Source: Arthrobacter sp. Y81 (GTDB lineage Bacteria > Actinomycetota > Actinomycetes > Actinomycetales > Micrococcaceae). Taken from it: 64,000 nucleotides of DNA. The notes beneath the pieces were generated by a model. That model was not told where the DNA came from, ran no database searches, and was given only the letters and a program-made list of their open reading frames with translations. Every line of letters starts with the position of its first letter. Within the stretch, counting starts at the first letter, position 1. Of this stretch, positions 24,583 to 32,144 are shown piece by piece. Both the position numbers and the translations under genes were made by a program. Location: the NCBI RefSeq assembly GCF_002929335.1, contig NZ_PJIL01000021.1, positions 1 to 64,000 on the forward strand. The letters run 5' to 3'.

Positions 24583-24708
24583 ATGTTCCGCAAAATCTGG
24601 ACCGCCGCTGTCCTGACCGCCACCGCCCTCGGCTTCGCCGCCGCCACCGCCGGCCCCGCCCTCGCGGGAACCAGGCTCAACCATTGCGAACCGCTCGTCC
24701 GCCGCTGA
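24583..24708 (+). CDS. Secreted peptide precursor 10 (41 aa)
   Basis: Identical protein to precursor 9. It is the last copy, 76 bp before the TPR gene. All ten precursors share a Sec-type signal, a Gly after an AxA-like cleavage site, three variable residues and the invariant NHCEP[LV]VRR tail. Roles that fit are pheromone, bacteriocin or other extracellular peptide; none is proven. Confidence 0.85.
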   Translation: MFRKIWTAAVLTATALGFAAATAGPALAGTRLNHCEPLVRR

Positions 24709-24729
24709 CCATTGATCATGTAGCAGCCG

Positions 24730-24758
24730 CCGGCCCGGATCAATCTGATTTGGGCCGG
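24730..24758 (+). promoter_or_regulatory. Hairpin between peptide array and TPR gene
   Basis: CCGGCCC (24730-24736) pairs with GGGCCGG (24752-24758) across a 15-nt loop. There is no T tract, so it may attenuate or stabilise rather than end the peptide transcript before the TPR gene. Confidence 0.35.
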
Positions 24759-24784
24759 GGATGCCCTGACAGGCAGGTTTTGAC

Positions 24785-25870
24785 GTGGGTATAAAGAACC
24801 TCAAGGCACGAATAATGCACACGAAGGCCCAAGCCCTGTGGCGAGACGGCCATACTGAGCGAGCAGAAAGACTCGCGCTGCGTGCACTGGACCTGTTGCC
24901 CAGAGGTGGGAGCACCAGTCTGGCCCGTGTTGCTGACCGCGTCTCTGTTCTAGAGACACTCGCACAATTCGCATCTGACCTTGCCAACCATTCTGAAGCC
25001 CAGCACCGCTGCGACGAAGCGCTTGCCCTTCTGGAGCAGGTTGAGCCAAGCCCCAGCCGCGATGCATGGTGCGTCGCCATCCTCGTCCACAAAGGAAACA
25101 GCCAACGGTTATCCGCCAGCTATGACGAATCCGCGCTCACCCTGGCTCACGCCCTTGCTCTCTCACAACGAACGCCCGATTCCCCCCCTCTGCCAGCTGG
25201 ACCTCTCAACGCCCTGGGGATTCTCTCCAAGGACCGAGGGCTCTATGAAGACGCCGGAATCTACTACAAGAGGGCCCTTGATTTGCTGACCGGTCAGTCC
25301 GGTGCGGACGCCCCGGAACTGGCGGGCATCTATCACAACCTCGCGGGCCTAGCCCACGTTCAGGGTCAATTTACTCAGGCCGAAGAACCCGCCCAACGGG
25401 CGGTCCAAATGCGCCGGGCAGCCATCCCGCCGGACCCAGCCGGATTGGCTGCAGATCTGTCGGTCCTTGGCGCTGTCCTTGCCGGTCAGGAGCGTTTTGA
25501 CGACGCCGCGGCCATCCTGTCCGAAGCGCTTGCGTTGTGGCGGTCCCGTTACGGCGACAGGCACTACGAGGTCGCCGTCCAGCTTCACAATCTCGCGGCA
25601 ATCCAACAGGCCCAGGGAGACTATTCATCTGCTGAGGCCACACTGGGCGAAGCCCTGGCGATCAAACGCGGGGTTCTCGGAGAGTCTCATCCAGAAATCG
25701 CCGCAATTCTAAACAACCTCGCCACCGTATATTCAGACACAGGCCGGCGCGGTGAAGCCAGGGAATGCTACGGCCGTGCAATCGAGATGTTCACACAGAC
25801 ACTGGGTGCGGACCATCCGAGCACACTCGCCACCATCCAGAACCGCCACAACCTTGGTGAGAACCTGTGA
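24785..25870 (+). CDS. TPR-repeat protein, 361 aa
   Basis: GTG start with AGGCAGG 7 nt upstream. The protein is almost entirely tetratricopeptide repeats; the clearest are ELAGIYHNLAGLAHVQGQFT, YEVAVQLHNLAAIQQAQGDY and HPEIAAILNNLATVYSDTGR, the kinesin-light-chain-like type. There is no signal peptide, membrane segment or DNA-binding domain. It follows the tenth peptide gene by 76 bp and is probably co-transcribed. TPR folds bind peptides in Rap/NprR/PlcR-type systems, so a receptor or binding partner for the peptides is plausible (inference). It could equally be a scaffold for the NB-ARC regulator. Confidence 0.85.
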   Translation: MGIKNLKARIMHTKAQALWRDGHTERAERLALRALDLLPRGGSTSLARVADRVSVLETLAQFASDLANHSEAQHRCDEALALLEQVEPSPSRDAWCVAILVHKGNSQRLSASYDESALTLAHALALSQRTPDSPPLPAGPLNALGILSKDRGLYEDAGIYYKRALDLLTGQSGADAPELAGIYHNLAGLAHVQGQFTQAEEPAQRAVQMRRAAIPPDPAGLAADLSVLGAVLAGQERFDDAAAILSEALALWRSRYGDRHYEVAVQLHNLAAIQQAQGDYSSAEATLGEALAIKRGVLGESHPEIAAILNNLATVYSDTGRRGEARECYGRAIEMFTQTLGADHPSTLATIQNRHNLGENL

Positions 25871-26105
25871 GCCACAGGGCGTCCCCGGACAGTGCCAGGG
25901 CTGTCGTGGACTTCCCGGATATCCGGATTCACCCACGATAGCTGCGGTTTCACCCGGCATGATGCTCAGGTGTGCGTTCCTCACTGCCTGGAACTCGCTG
26001 GAAGTCTTGAATGACCTCAAGGTGCCTGATCTCCAGCGGCGGCGGTTCAGCTTCGGAACCGATTTCATTGATGACGTGCGATGTCTTCTTCGTTGATTCC
26101 TTCAT
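25871..26105 (-). pseudogene. oppD-like ABC ATPase fragment (frameshifted, truncated)
   Basis: The ATG at 26105 overlaps the oppC stop as ATGA. The frame gives EAEPPPLEIRHLEV, then shifts; the next frame gives FKTSSEFQAVRNAHLSIMPG and ETAAIVGESG. A 2-bp insertion then breaks Walker A: removing TA restores GESGSGKSTTALAL. The rest of the ATPase is absent; the sequence runs into the end of the TPR gene. This is a dead oppD. Confidence 0.8.
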
Positions 26106-27052
26106 CGCTGGTGGTTCTTCGGATCGACGGCATCGCGGATGGTGTCGCCGAGCATGATGAAGCTCAGTACCGTGCCCGACAACGCGATGGACGGGTAAAT
26201 AAGGACCATCGGATTCGTACGAATCGATTGTTGCGCCGCGGAGATATCGTTGCCCCACGACATGATAGACGTGGGGATGCCTACGCCCAGGAAGGACAAT
26301 GTGGCCTCCAGCACGATGAATACACCAAGCTCCAGCGTCGCAAGCACAATGATCGGTGCGGTCGCGTTGGGAAGGACATGGCGGACAAGCGCCTTGAACT
26401 TTGAAACGCCCAATGCCCGCGCAGCCGTCACGAAGTCCGCGTTCCTGACCTCAAGGACGGCACCGCGGGTTATGCGGGCCATCTGAGGCCACGCCAGTAT
26501 GGAGATGACAAGCACGAGAGTCCAGACGCTCTTGTTCTCCCGCAAGAGTGGAAGCTGGGTAATGACCAAGGCGCCAAGGAGTGGCGGCAGGGCGAAGAAG
26601 ATTTCGCCCATGCGTGCGATGAGTGCGTCGATCCAGCCTCCGTAATAGCCAGCGAGAGCGCCGAAGCTCACGCCGATAACCAGGACACTCAAGACGCTCA
26701 GTGTTCCGACAGCCAATGAAGCCTGCGTCCCATGGATGAGTCGTGAGTAGACATCGCATCCTTGGAACGTGAATCCCAGTGGGTGGCCCGGTGTAGGCGG
26801 TCCGTCCGAGTTGGCAAGAAGGCAGTTTTCGTTCGGCGGTGTCTGAGTAAAAAGCCCGGGGAAGAGCGCCACGACAATGATCAGCAGGATCATGAAGGAG
26901 GAAATGATGAACAGGGGCCTATGACGGAGTTTCTTCCAAAGATCAGCCCAGAGGCTGATCGATGCAGCCTCGACATTGAGGGCGTCTGTGGCCAGCAGAG
27001 GGGTTTCCTCGACCGGTGCCACGAAGTGTTCACTTTGATGACTACTATTCAT
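26102..27052 (-). CDS. Oligopeptide/dipeptide ABC transporter permease (OppC/DppC type)
   Basis: 316 aa. GAGGA lies 6 nt before the ATG at 27052. The N-terminal extension is followed by a first membrane helix (PLFIISSFMILLIIVVALFP) and five more, with the EAA loop region FVTAARALGVSKFKALVRHV, then LPNATAPIIV. It appears intact, but its partner permease and ATPase are broken, so a working importer cannot be assembled from this locus alone. Confidence 0.85.
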   Translation of the reverse strand: MNSSHQSEHFVAPVEETPLLATDALNVEAASISLWADLWKKLRHRPLFIISSFMILLIIVVALFPGLFTQTPPNENCLLANSDGPPTPGHPLGFTFQGCDVYSRLIHGTQASLAVGTLSVLSVLVIGVSFGALAGYYGGWIDALIARMGEIFFALPPLLGALVITQLPLLRENKSVWTLVLVISILAWPQMARITRGAVLEVRNADFVTAARALGVSKFKALVRHVLPNATAPIIVLATLELGVFIVLEATLSFLGVGIPTSIMSWGNDISAAQQSIRTNPMVLIYPSIALSGTVLSFIMLGDTIRDAVDPKNHQR

Positions 27053-27107
27053 AGCGGATCCTCGGGTCAAGCCACGCGCTTCCCGTATAGATTCGGTGAC
27101 GACTCAT
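27045..27107 (-). pseudogene. oppB permease remnant (last codons only)
   Basis: A 20-codon frame ends SAWLDPRIRYE and overlaps the oppC start. The LDPRIRY ending is typical of the C terminus of OppB/DppB permeases, which normally precede OppC. The remaining roughly 300 codons are missing; the sequence between this remnant and oppA (27108-27185) shows no similarity that I recognise. This indicates an internal deletion of oppB. Confidence 0.75.
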
Positions 27108-27185
27108 GATTACCTACGTGCCGGGCAAATGGGGCATGGCGATCAGCGGGACCTCCAGCGCATCACGGCATCGAACCCTGAGGGT

Positions 27186-28862
27186 TTACTTGGCCAAAAT
27201 GTGATAGTAGAGGACGGCGCCGTTCCAGCCGGTTTCGGCCAAGACGACGTTGTTGCTCCACACGATCGGATGGTTGTTGTACCAAAGCGGCAATCCGGGC
27301 AGTTCCTTGAGCAGCAATTCCTGGGCCCGGTTGAACTTGGCGTTGGCCTCGCTCGTGTCTTTGGCTCCGAGTCCCTCCTGGAGGAGCTTGTCGAACTCCG
27401 GGTAGGAGAATTTCTCGTAGTTAGCGGATGCGCCGGTCTTCCAGACCGGGCCGAGGAAGTTGTACAACGACGGATAGTCGCCCTGCCAGGCGGTGCGGGT
27501 CAGGCCTTGGAGGGACTGCGACGCACGCAGGTCCAGGACCTCGGCGAACCTCGCAAATGGCTGGATTTCGGACTCGATTCCGAGGTTGTTCTTGAAGCCG
27601 TTGGCGACAGCGTCAATCCACTCTTTGTTGCCGCCGTCGCTATTGGAGGCAATCTGGAGGGGCTTGGAAGCACTGTACGGCCTGATTTTCTCGGCCCGGG
27701 CCCACAGGTCCTTGGCCTTGGCAGGATCAAACTTCAGCACCTCGTTGCCAGGGATCTTGTCGCTGTAGCCGTCAAGAACCGGTGCGGTGAACTCAGTAGC
27801 CGGAGTGCGGGTGCCGTTGAAGACCACCTGACAAATTTCTTCGCGGTTGATTGCGTACGACAGTGCCTGACGACGGAGCCTGCCGGCCTCGCCTTGAAAG
27901 TTCGCATTATACGGCGGAACGATAAGCGTTGCGTTGATGGCGATGGGCTTGGCGGCATTCCGGCCCTGAAAGTCGCTCTGGTACGTCTTCAGCGCGTTCG
28001 ATGGCAGGACGTCGCTAACATCAAGGTTGTCTGCCTGAAGGTCAGTATAAGCCGGGCCCGGATCTGCGTAGAACTTGAAGGTCACACCGCCGTTCTTGGC
28101 CTTACGAGGTCCGTCATACAGGTCGTTCCTGACAAGGGAAATGGACTCGTCATGAACCCAGGCGCCTTCCTCGGCCATCTTGTACGGGCCGTTACCGACA
28201 GGGTACTCTCCGTAGGCCTTGGGGTCCTTCAAGGCCTCGGAGGGCAGAGGGTAGAAGGCCGAGTATCCGAGACGTACCGACCAGTCGGCCTCCGGCTGCG
28301 CAAGCTTCACCGCGATAGTGGAATCGTCCTTGAGCACCAGTCCTGACATTGTTTGTGCAGCAGGGGCAGGATTCGTGGTGATCTTTCCTGATGCGTCCGC
28401 TGACCGCTGGACTGCGCTCACGGCGTCATAGCCCTCAATGGACTCGAAAAACGAACTGTTGACTTGGAGATTAGCGCTTAGCGCGGCGAAGTTCCAGGAG
28501 TCGATAAAGGTCTTGGCTGTGACTTCTTCACCATTAGTGAATTTGGTCCCCTTCTTGACCTTAATGGTCCAATTTTGGGCATCGGTGGTCTCGATGGATT
28601 CAGCCAGTGCGTTCACAGGCTTTCCGTTGGGGTCATAGGCACGCAAACCTTCGAAGAGCAGCTCTACGACGCGACTGCCAAAATTCTCGTTTGTGTTCGC
28701 TGGCAGCAGCGGATTCTGGGGTTCATTGCTGTAGGCCGTGATGATCTTGTTGGGATCACTGCTTGCCTGGCCGCCGCCTTTGGTGCCGGCGACGCATCCC
28801 GTAAGGGCAAGTACGGTGATGGCCACAATGCCCAGTGCTTTGGAAGTGCGCGAAAATAGCAT
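27186..28862 (-). CDS. Oligopeptide ABC transporter substrate-binding lipoprotein (OppA/DppA type)
   Basis: 558 aa. The start at 28862 has AGGAGG 4 nt upstream. The signal sequence ends in the lipobox ALTGC, so it is membrane-anchored on the outer face. Family 5 binding-protein features include ITAYSNEPQNPLLPANTNEN, VELLFEGLRAYD, TIKVKKGTKFTNGEEVTAKT and LPLWYNN. It binds peptides in family members. It is first in the degenerate opp operon and appears intact; it may still serve another permease or act as a peptide-binding surface protein. Confidence 0.88.
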   Translation of the reverse strand: MLFSRTSKALGIVAITVLALTGCVAGTKGGGQASSDPNKIITAYSNEPQNPLLPANTNENFGSRVVELLFEGLRAYDPNGKPVNALAESIETTDAQNWTIKVKKGTKFTNGEEVTAKTFIDSWNFAALSANLQVNSSFFESIEGYDAVSAVQRSADASGKITTNPAPAAQTMSGLVLKDDSTIAVKLAQPEADWSVRLGYSAFYPLPSEALKDPKAYGEYPVGNGPYKMAEEGAWVHDESISLVRNDLYDGPRKAKNGGVTFKFYADPGPAYTDLQADNLDVSDVLPSNALKTYQSDFQGRNAAKPIAINATLIVPPYNANFQGEAGRLRRQALSYAINREEICQVVFNGTRTPATEFTAPVLDGYSDKIPGNEVLKFDPAKAKDLWARAEKIRPYSASKPLQIASNSDGGNKEWIDAVANGFKNNLGIESEIQPFARFAEVLDLRASQSLQGLTRTAWQGDYPSLYNFLGPVWKTGASANYEKFSYPEFDKLLQEGLGAKDTSEANAKFNRAQELLLKELPGLPLWYNNHPIVWSNNVVLAETGWNGAVLYYHILAK

Positions 28863-29333
28863 TTCGCCTCCTATGACTTGTCGGAGTGAGTCAGGAACAT
28901 TCTTGGTAACGGACGGCTGTAGAATCCGCGGTGGAGTAATTGCTCCTGACTGAGGATCGAGCCGAGGGCCGTTGCTGGCGCCGAAAGAAGGGGCTGCTGT
29001 CCTGTGGCTACGCGCCCTTCGGCGGCGCCACAGCCGCCGTCGGGCTTCGGCAGAACAAGCGCACAGTATTGCGGTGCAACGGTCCATTTGCCTGGCGGAA
29101 ATTTCCATGAGGGGCGCTTCCCCTTACTGCACTCAGTCTTGCGTCGGAACCCCTCCCTCAGGTGTAGATTAGCTCCGTTCAGGACGCAAGACATGGCGCT
29201 ACACCGCATGCAATATGTCAGGAAGGCCCGTGAAGTCCACGACAGATCTATTCCACACGGGTGCGAGTTTTGTGAAGCGGGAAACTGACCTGAACGTCTC
29301 CCGTCGGGGTCTCTACCTCCCCCGCTGATTCGT
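28863..29333. other. Region upstream of oppA to the island edge
   Basis: 471 bp without a credible gene. It must include the oppA promoter. The overlapping frames lack ribosome-binding sites and domains. Confidence 0.4.
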
Positions 29334-29460
29334 CGGAGGCTGATAGACCTGCTGTGGGAGGGACAGGCCCCGACTTTGGCGCTTCCGACGCTGGAAAGCG
29401 ACGTCAGCGTGCTGCGCCGGCACCTCTACCCCGGCACGGGCAAGGCCTGGCCCACTGAAG
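29334..29460 (+). pseudogene. Internal fragment of a SARP-type regulator
   Basis: The frame reads RRLIDLLWEGQAP, then ALPTLESDVSVLRRHLYPGT and GKAW. This is the part of a SARP winged helix that directly follows the KGRLI segment where the fragment at 18908-19135 stops. It has no start codon and loses similarity at about 29455. It is best explained as the other half of the split SARP gene. Confidence 0.75.
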
Positions 29461-29737
29461 GCCGAAGCCGTGATCATTGGCCTATCGGCTCCCTGATGGA
29501 ACCGGACTCGACGCAGCCCGGCAGATGCTGCTGGAGTCGCCGGAGACGAGGATCGCGATGCTCACCGCCGAATGCACGCCGACGGCACTCTGCGAGGCAG
29601 CGGCGCTGGGAGTGTGCGCTTTCCTTCCCCAGGACGGCCCGCTGGCACTCGCGCTGGACACGCTCCGCCACGTGAAAACGGGGAACATGCTGGTGCAACC
29701 GTCCATTGTCGCCAGACTGGGACATAGGAGCGCTTAG
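29461..29737 (+). pseudogene. Response-regulator receiver remnant with frameshift
   Basis: The frame AEAVII at 29461 is followed, one base out of frame, by AYRLPDGTGLDAARQMLLES, PETRIAMLTAECTP, then GVCAFLPQD and a C-terminal helix to the stop at 29737. The shift falls on the codon that should encode the phosphoacceptor Asp (VIID-YRLPDG in intact relatives). The N terminus is missing and the remnant abuts the SARP fragment, so a deletion joined the two. Confidence 0.65.
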
Positions 29738-29773
29738 GGTTCCGCAGTGCTCAACCCCGCGCCGTCCCGCAAC

Positions 29774-30991
29774 TCACCCAACCCCCGCGAGCCTGATCGC
29801 CTCCGCGAACGCGGGCAGGCTGCGCTCCACCATCTCTTCGTTGGCCGTGAGCGAGATCCGGAAGAATCCCGGTGTTTCAAACAGGACCCCCGGCAGCACA
29901 AAAACGTCACGGGTGGCCAGGGACTCGGTGAACGCTTCGTCGTCCGGAACCGGCGAATGGACGAACAGATAGAACGAGCCCTCGGGCCGGTGGAGCCGGT
30001 AGCCCATCCCCGTCAGCTCCTCGTAGAGCCGGTCCCGTTTCCGCTGCAGCTGCCCCACGTCGATGGAGAACGTCTCCAGCTCGGGCAGCGCGTACTGGAG
30101 CAGCGCGTTGGGGTAGATCCAGCCCATCGCAACCTGCAGCGCACTGAGGATCTCCCGCAGGGCGTCCCGGTCCGGCATGGTGGGCGGCAGGGCCAGGTAG
30201 CCCATGCGCTGCCCCGGGGCGAGGTGGGTTTTCCCGTAGGAGTACGCCAGCAGGGTATGCGGATAGTATTCGGCCGGGCTGTGGAAGCGGACGCCGTCAT
30301 ACACAATCCGGTTGTACGCCTCGTCGGACAGGAGATAGATCCGGCGTCCGTTCCGCTCCGAGGCCAGTTCCAGCATCGCCGCCAATTTCACCAGCAGCGC
30401 GGGCGGGTAAATCCGGCCTGTGGGGTTGTTGGGGGAATTCACGATCACCACCCGGGTGCGGGGCGTGATGGCGGAGGCGATGGCCATGAGGTCCAGGTCG
30501 AACGTCTCCGTGTCGATCAGCACTTTGACCGGAACCAGGCCGGCTTCGGTGATGATCGGCTCGTACAGGAACCACGGCGGCAGGCTGTAGATCACCTCGT
30601 CGCCAGGATCGGCCACGGCCTTCAATGCCATGGCGATGGCGGTGAAGCCTCCCGTGGTGAGGTGGATGTCCTCCGGCTCGAACGGCATCTCCAAAAGGCG
30701 CTGCAGCGACGCGGCCGCGGCCTGCTGGGCCTCCACGCCGTTGGATTTGTAGGCGAACCAGAGTTCGTTCCTGGGTTCCAGCTGGTTCCGCAGCGCCGCG
30801 ACATATGCCTCTTGCGGCATTTGATGCGGATTGCCGAGGGTGAAGTCACAGATGCCCGGTTCATGCTGGCGCCGGGCATGCATGCGCAGGAAGGCTTGGA
30901 GCCTCAGCAATGAAGGAATGGAAGCAACAGCCCTGGCCCGGGCCGGGAAATCCACCCGCGTGGAAAGCTTGGATTCGTAGAGATCGGCCAT
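29774..30991 (-). CDS. Class I/II pyridoxal-phosphate aminotransferase
   Basis: 405 aa. PLP lysine in SYGKTHLAPGQRMGY, substrate motif NSPNNPTGRIYPP, and LSDEAYNRIVYD. The C-terminal arginine motif is FFRISLT. ATG at 30991 after AGGGGGC. This fold transfers amino groups between amino acids and 2-oxoacids; the exact substrate is not evident. It sits just outside the island edge. Confidence 0.9.
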   Translation of the reverse strand: MADLYESKLSTRVDFPARARAVASIPSLLRLQAFLRMHARRQHEPGICDFTLGNPHQMPQEAYVAALRNQLEPRNELWFAYKSNGVEAQQAAAASLQRLLEMPFEPEDIHLTTGGFTAIAMALKAVADPGDEVIYSLPPWFLYEPIITEAGLVPVKVLIDTETFDLDLMAIASAITPRTRVVIVNSPNNPTGRIYPPALLVKLAAMLELASERNGRRIYLLSDEAYNRIVYDGVRFHSPAEYYPHTLLAYSYGKTHLAPGQRMGYLALPPTMPDRDALREILSALQVAMGWIYPNALLQYALPELETFSIDVGQLQRKRDRLYEELTGMGYRLHRPEGSFYLFVHSPVPDDEAFTESLATRDVFVLPGVLFETPGFFRISLTANEEMVERSLPAFAEAIRLAGVG

Positions 30992-31336
30992 CAGAGCAGC
31001 CCCCTGTTTTGAGCAGCATGGAAGTCAGCTCGCTGCTGAGCCAGTGGAGGCTGTTGTGCGATTTATTCTGGCCTTCGCCGGCGGCAATGTAAATGGGAGA
31101 TGCCTTCCACGCCCTCTACGGGACAAGCACCGGAGCAGTCAACACTCGTTTTTGCGGTTTTCGATACTCGCCGCAACACCCGTAAGGTAGGGGCGGACCC
31201 CGGCACTACTTGTGCGGCGTCCCACGGGTTGACCGGGAACTGGGCTCGATCAGCTGCGCATCCCCACCCTCGCGCGGCCTTGCCGCGCCATGCCTGCCCC
31301 CATCCCCGCCGGGCGGGCCAGACCCAGGAGTATCGT

Positions 31337-32128
31337 TTGCTTCAGATCAACCTTGTTGCCGCCATTGCTGCCCTGCCCCTTCTGCTGGGCCTCGGAGCGG
31401 CACCTGCCGCCGCACCGTCCGCGCAGAAGCCGGCGCAGTCAGCGCCGGAAGTCCAAGCCGCTGTGCTGCAGCCCGCGAAAGTCCAGGAGGCGAAGATGCA
31501 GCCCACCAAGCGCACCCCGCCCGTCTCGAGCTCTTCGGTGAAAGTCGTGGACACTACCGCCGCGATCACCGACCCCGCGTGGTTCAAAAAGGCGTACGAC
31601 GCCGGCATCCGGCTTTACGTGATGCACTCCACCGCCTGGGGTACTTGTGATCCCTGGTCCCGGACCCAGGCCCAGCTCAAGATGGCGCTCGACGCCGGCC
31701 TGAAAATCGCCGTGTACACGCGGGACGCCTCCTGCTGGCAGGGCGGCATCAACGCGGCCGGACCGTATGCCTCGCAGCTGCAGTTCTTCGCCCTGGACGT
31801 TGAGCCCGGCAGCCCGGCGGTGACCCGCCAAATGGTGGACGGGGTCCGCGGCATGGGCGTGCGGCCCGTGATCTACAGCGGCAGCGGAATGTGGCCGGGC
31901 CTCATGGGCAACAGCACCGCCTTCTCCGACGTCCCGCTCTGGGACACGAACACCAGCAACCTCAACTACTCAACCTGGACAGCCAACTACCTCGCCCCGG
32001 CCCCGGTGCAGTACGGCGGCTGGAACACGGCCGGCACCATGCGGATCGGCATCCAGCAGAAGTTCGAGCACAGCCTCAACGGCGTTCCGGTGGACCTGAA
32101 CTCCTTCAACGCCTCGTTCCTGAAGTAG
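31337..32128 (+). CDS. Secreted glycosidase-like TIM-barrel protein (GH25-like)
   Basis: 263 aa if TTG 31337 is used, which has AGGAG 6 nt upstream and puts a signal peptide (LLQINLVAAIAALPLLLGLG) at the N terminus; an ATG at 31100 would add 79 codons of unlikely sequence. After a Pro/Ala/Lys linker the domain reads DTTAAITDPAWFKKAYDAGI, VYTRDASCWQGGINAAGP and FFALDVEPG, the last resembling the catalytic DxE of GH25-type lysozymes. A cell-wall or glycan hydrolase is likely, but the family assignment is tentative. Confidence 0.7.
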   Translation: MLQINLVAAIAALPLLLGLGAAPAAAPSAQKPAQSAPEVQAAVLQPAKVQEAKMQPTKRTPPVSSSSVKVVDTTAAITDPAWFKKAYDAGIRLYVMHSTAWGTCDPWSRTQAQLKMALDAGLKIAVYTRDASCWQGGINAAGPYASQLQFFALDVEPGSPAVTRQMVDGVRGMGVRPVIYSGSGMWPGLMGNSTAFSDVPLWDTNTSNLNYSTWTANYLAPAPVQYGGWNTAGTMRIGIQQKFEHSLNGVPVDLNSFNASFLK

Positions 32129-32144
32129 CCACCAGCCGGACCTG

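Larger units (their letters stand above)
22992..24708 (+). repeat. Tandem array of ten peptide genes
   Basis: The copies start at 22992, 23170, 23351, 23537, 23704, 23884, 24051, 24231, 24407 and 24583. Spacers alternate between two types, one containing CGGCATCCAGTAC and one containing CAGCTTCCCGAACCCCACC. A 347-bp block (copies 4-5) is repeated as copies 6-7, and a 176-bp block as copies 9-10. This points to growth by unequal crossing-over. Confidence 0.9.
19136..29337. other. Putative 10.2-kb island inside a split SARP gene
   Basis: The left SARP fragment ends and the right fragment begins at matching sequence: GGCTGATCAACCTG at 19122-19135 and GGCTGATAGACCTG at 29338-29351 (12 of 14 identical). 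Between them lie the SARP/NB-ARC regulator, peptide array, TPR gene and decayed opp genes. No integrase or transposase was found, so the mode of entry is unknown. The 14-bp match could be a target duplication or simply the two overlapping gene ends. Confidence 0.5.
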
